DNA of 5,644 nt, taken from assembly GCA_902492545.1 (NCBI GenBank), contig CABULX010000127.1, positions 1 through 5,644 of the forward strand, written 5' to 3'. The position numbers and the translations under genes are program-made. Origin of the DNA: an uncultured Collinsella sp. (lineage in GTDB: Bacteria; Actinomycetota; Coriobacteriia; Coriobacteriales; Coriobacteriaceae). Under the pieces are notes generated by a model. It was not told where the DNA came from and searched no databases. It saw only the letters and a list, made by a program, of their open reading frames with translations. The first letter of the stretch is position 1. Each line of letters begins with the position of its first letter. This document shows, piece after piece, positions 4,911 to 5,644 of this stretch.

Positions 4911-5552
4911 CTTGAGCCCGGGGAGGCGGGTGTAGGGGAATGAGCGCTCTAGGAATTCGGCACAGCGGGCGTAGTCTTTGGCGAAGTAGCTGCTGTAGAG
5001 CGAATCGAGCACGTATTGCATGGCGATGTGGCTCGCGAACTGCGTGATGCGATGCGTCATGCTCTCGTGGTCACTCACCGTAAGGTAGGCGGCAAAGCCG
5101 GGGTGAATGCGAGCGCAATAAGGCGTGCCGATGACGATGACCGGGACATGCCGGCTGCTGAGGATCGGCAAGATGTCTTTGAGGTTGGGGGCAAGGCCGC
5201 TGTAGGAGATGACGATCGCCACATGGTCAGTGCCCGAGGCGAGCGCCGTTCGCACCTGGGCCTCGACACCGTCGTGGCACGTTGCGCTTTTACCGGCGGA
5301 GAGCAGGCGATCGCGGAACATTCCCGCTGGATAGAGGTTGTGCGAGCCTGTGTAGATGTCGACCTGTCGGGCGTTCGCGATGAGCTTGGCGGCGTGGTCA
5401 AGCTGCGTGGGGTCGAGCAGCTCCTGCGTTTCGGCCAGCGTGGTCTGGTAGAGCCCCTCCATGCGCTCCATAACCTGCGCAGGCGATACTCGGCTTATCG
5501 ACCCGCGATGCAAAGGAGATGCTCGTCCCACGAGCACTACCGGGAAGGGCAT
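4908..5552 (-). CDS. RpiR-family SIS-domain protein lacking the N-terminal HTH
   Basis: The 214-residue product carries a sugar isomerase (SIS) domain, which in RpiR regulators binds a phosphosugar effector. Visible features are a helix leading in (MEGLYQTTLAETQELL, 31-46), the first SIS strand and loop VDIYTGSHN (64-72), and HVAIVISYSG (110-119), where SYSG is the usual phosphosugar-binding loop, followed by PVIVIGT (137-143). RpiR proteins normally have about 280 residues with an HTH_6 domain first; here that domain is absent. The frame is closed by TAA (complement of 5571-5573) only 6 codons above the ATG, and none of the three minus-strand frames up to 5644 encodes an HTH. Residues 1-27 do not look like the family, so real homology starts around SPAQVMERMEG; ATG codons at 5471 or 5462 are alternative starts. 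It is either a 5'-truncated pseudogene or a DNA-binding-free SIS protein. A terminator follows it. Confidence 0.75.
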   Translation of the reverse strand: MPFPVVLVGRASPLHRGSISRVSPAQVMERMEGLYQTTLAETQELLDPTQLDHAAKLIANARQVDIYTGSHNLYPAGMFRDRLLSAGKSATCHDGVEAQVRTALASGTDHVAIVISYSGLAPNLKDILPILSSRHVPVIVIGTPYCARIHPGFAAYLTVSDHESMTHRITQFASHIAMQYVLDSLYSSYFAKDYARCAEFLERSFPYTRLPGLK

Positions 5553-5570
5553 GCGATTCGAGCCCTCGCC

Positions 5571-5599
5571 TTAGTATTTTGGTCATTTAGCACTATAAT
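5571..5599 (+). promoter_or_regulatory. Promoter of a divergent gene beyond the window
   Basis: A perfect -10 TATAAT (5594-5599) lies 17 bp after a weak -35 TTAGTA (5571-5576). Transcription would begin near 5606, leaving about 40 nt of leader before the Shine-Dalgarno at the window edge. The leader contains GCGCA (5612-5616) / TGCGC (5623-5627), a small inverted repeat that could be an operator. Confidence 0.5.
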
Positions 5600-5634
5600 C
5601 ACCATAGGCATGCGCATAACGTTGCGCTTAATCA

Positions 5635-5644
5635 AGAGGAGAAA
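5635..5644 (+). promoter_or_regulatory. Ribosome binding site of the next + strand gene
   Basis: AGAGGAG (5635-5641) followed by AAA reaches the end of the window and is a strong Shine-Dalgarno sequence. A start codon should lie within a few bases after 5644. The gene itself is not visible. Confidence 0.6.

Noticed and set aside
5398..5586. 62-residue minus-strand frame overlapping the start of the SIS gene, as a possible missing HTH
   Set aside because: It starts directly after a stop codon and shows no helix-turn-helix pattern. A short stretch (SFASRVDKPS) might be frameshifted linker, but that is too weak to annotate.

Overview
This window looks like chromosomal DNA of a high-GC, gut-type actinobacterium, most likely class Coriobacteriia and plausibly Collinsella. 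That placement is an inference. It rests on the G/C-rich codon use, a LuxR-type regulator with an MFS-like 12-helix membrane domain (a class expanded in Coriobacteriia), a PTS-style 6-phospho-beta-glucosidase, and REP-like palindromes with a GGGGAC core. No rRNA, tRNA, CRISPR array, integrase or transposase gene is visible.

Layout. (1) 1-351: a gene-free leader with a four-arm inverted/direct repeat array of 80-bp period, a REP-like hairpin and a likely promoter. (2) 352-1782 (+): a GH1 6-phospho-beta-glucosidase, followed by two hairpins. (3) 2042-3373 and 3360-3587 (+): a LuxR-family regulator in two overlapping pieces, a 12-helix membrane domain and a separate LuxR helix-turn-helix. The second piece lies in the +1 frame, and the first ends in CTT TGA, the same slip sequence used in release factor 2 (prfB) frameshifting. 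(4) 3709-4392 (+): pyrE, orotate phosphoribosyltransferase. (5) 4393-4907: a 515-bp convergent intergenic region packed with palindromes of at least four kinds, including likely terminators for both flanking genes. (6) 4908-5552 (-): an RpiR-type sugar-phosphate-binding (SIS) protein without the family's N-terminal DNA-binding domain. (7) 5571-5644: a TATAAT promoter and Shine-Dalgarno sequence for a divergent + strand gene starting just beyond the window.

Functionally this is a mixed neighbourhood rather than one operon. The glucosidase would act on phosphorylated beta-glucosides delivered by a PTS encoded elsewhere. The LuxR pair is probably a membrane-tethered regulator with an unknown ligand. 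PyrE makes OMP in pyrimidine synthesis. The SIS protein may sense a sugar phosphate but probably cannot bind DNA by itself. The points most worth following are the split LuxR gene with its frameshift-like junction, the ordered repeat array upstream of the glucosidase, the palindrome cluster between pyrE and the SIS gene, and the headless RpiR protein.
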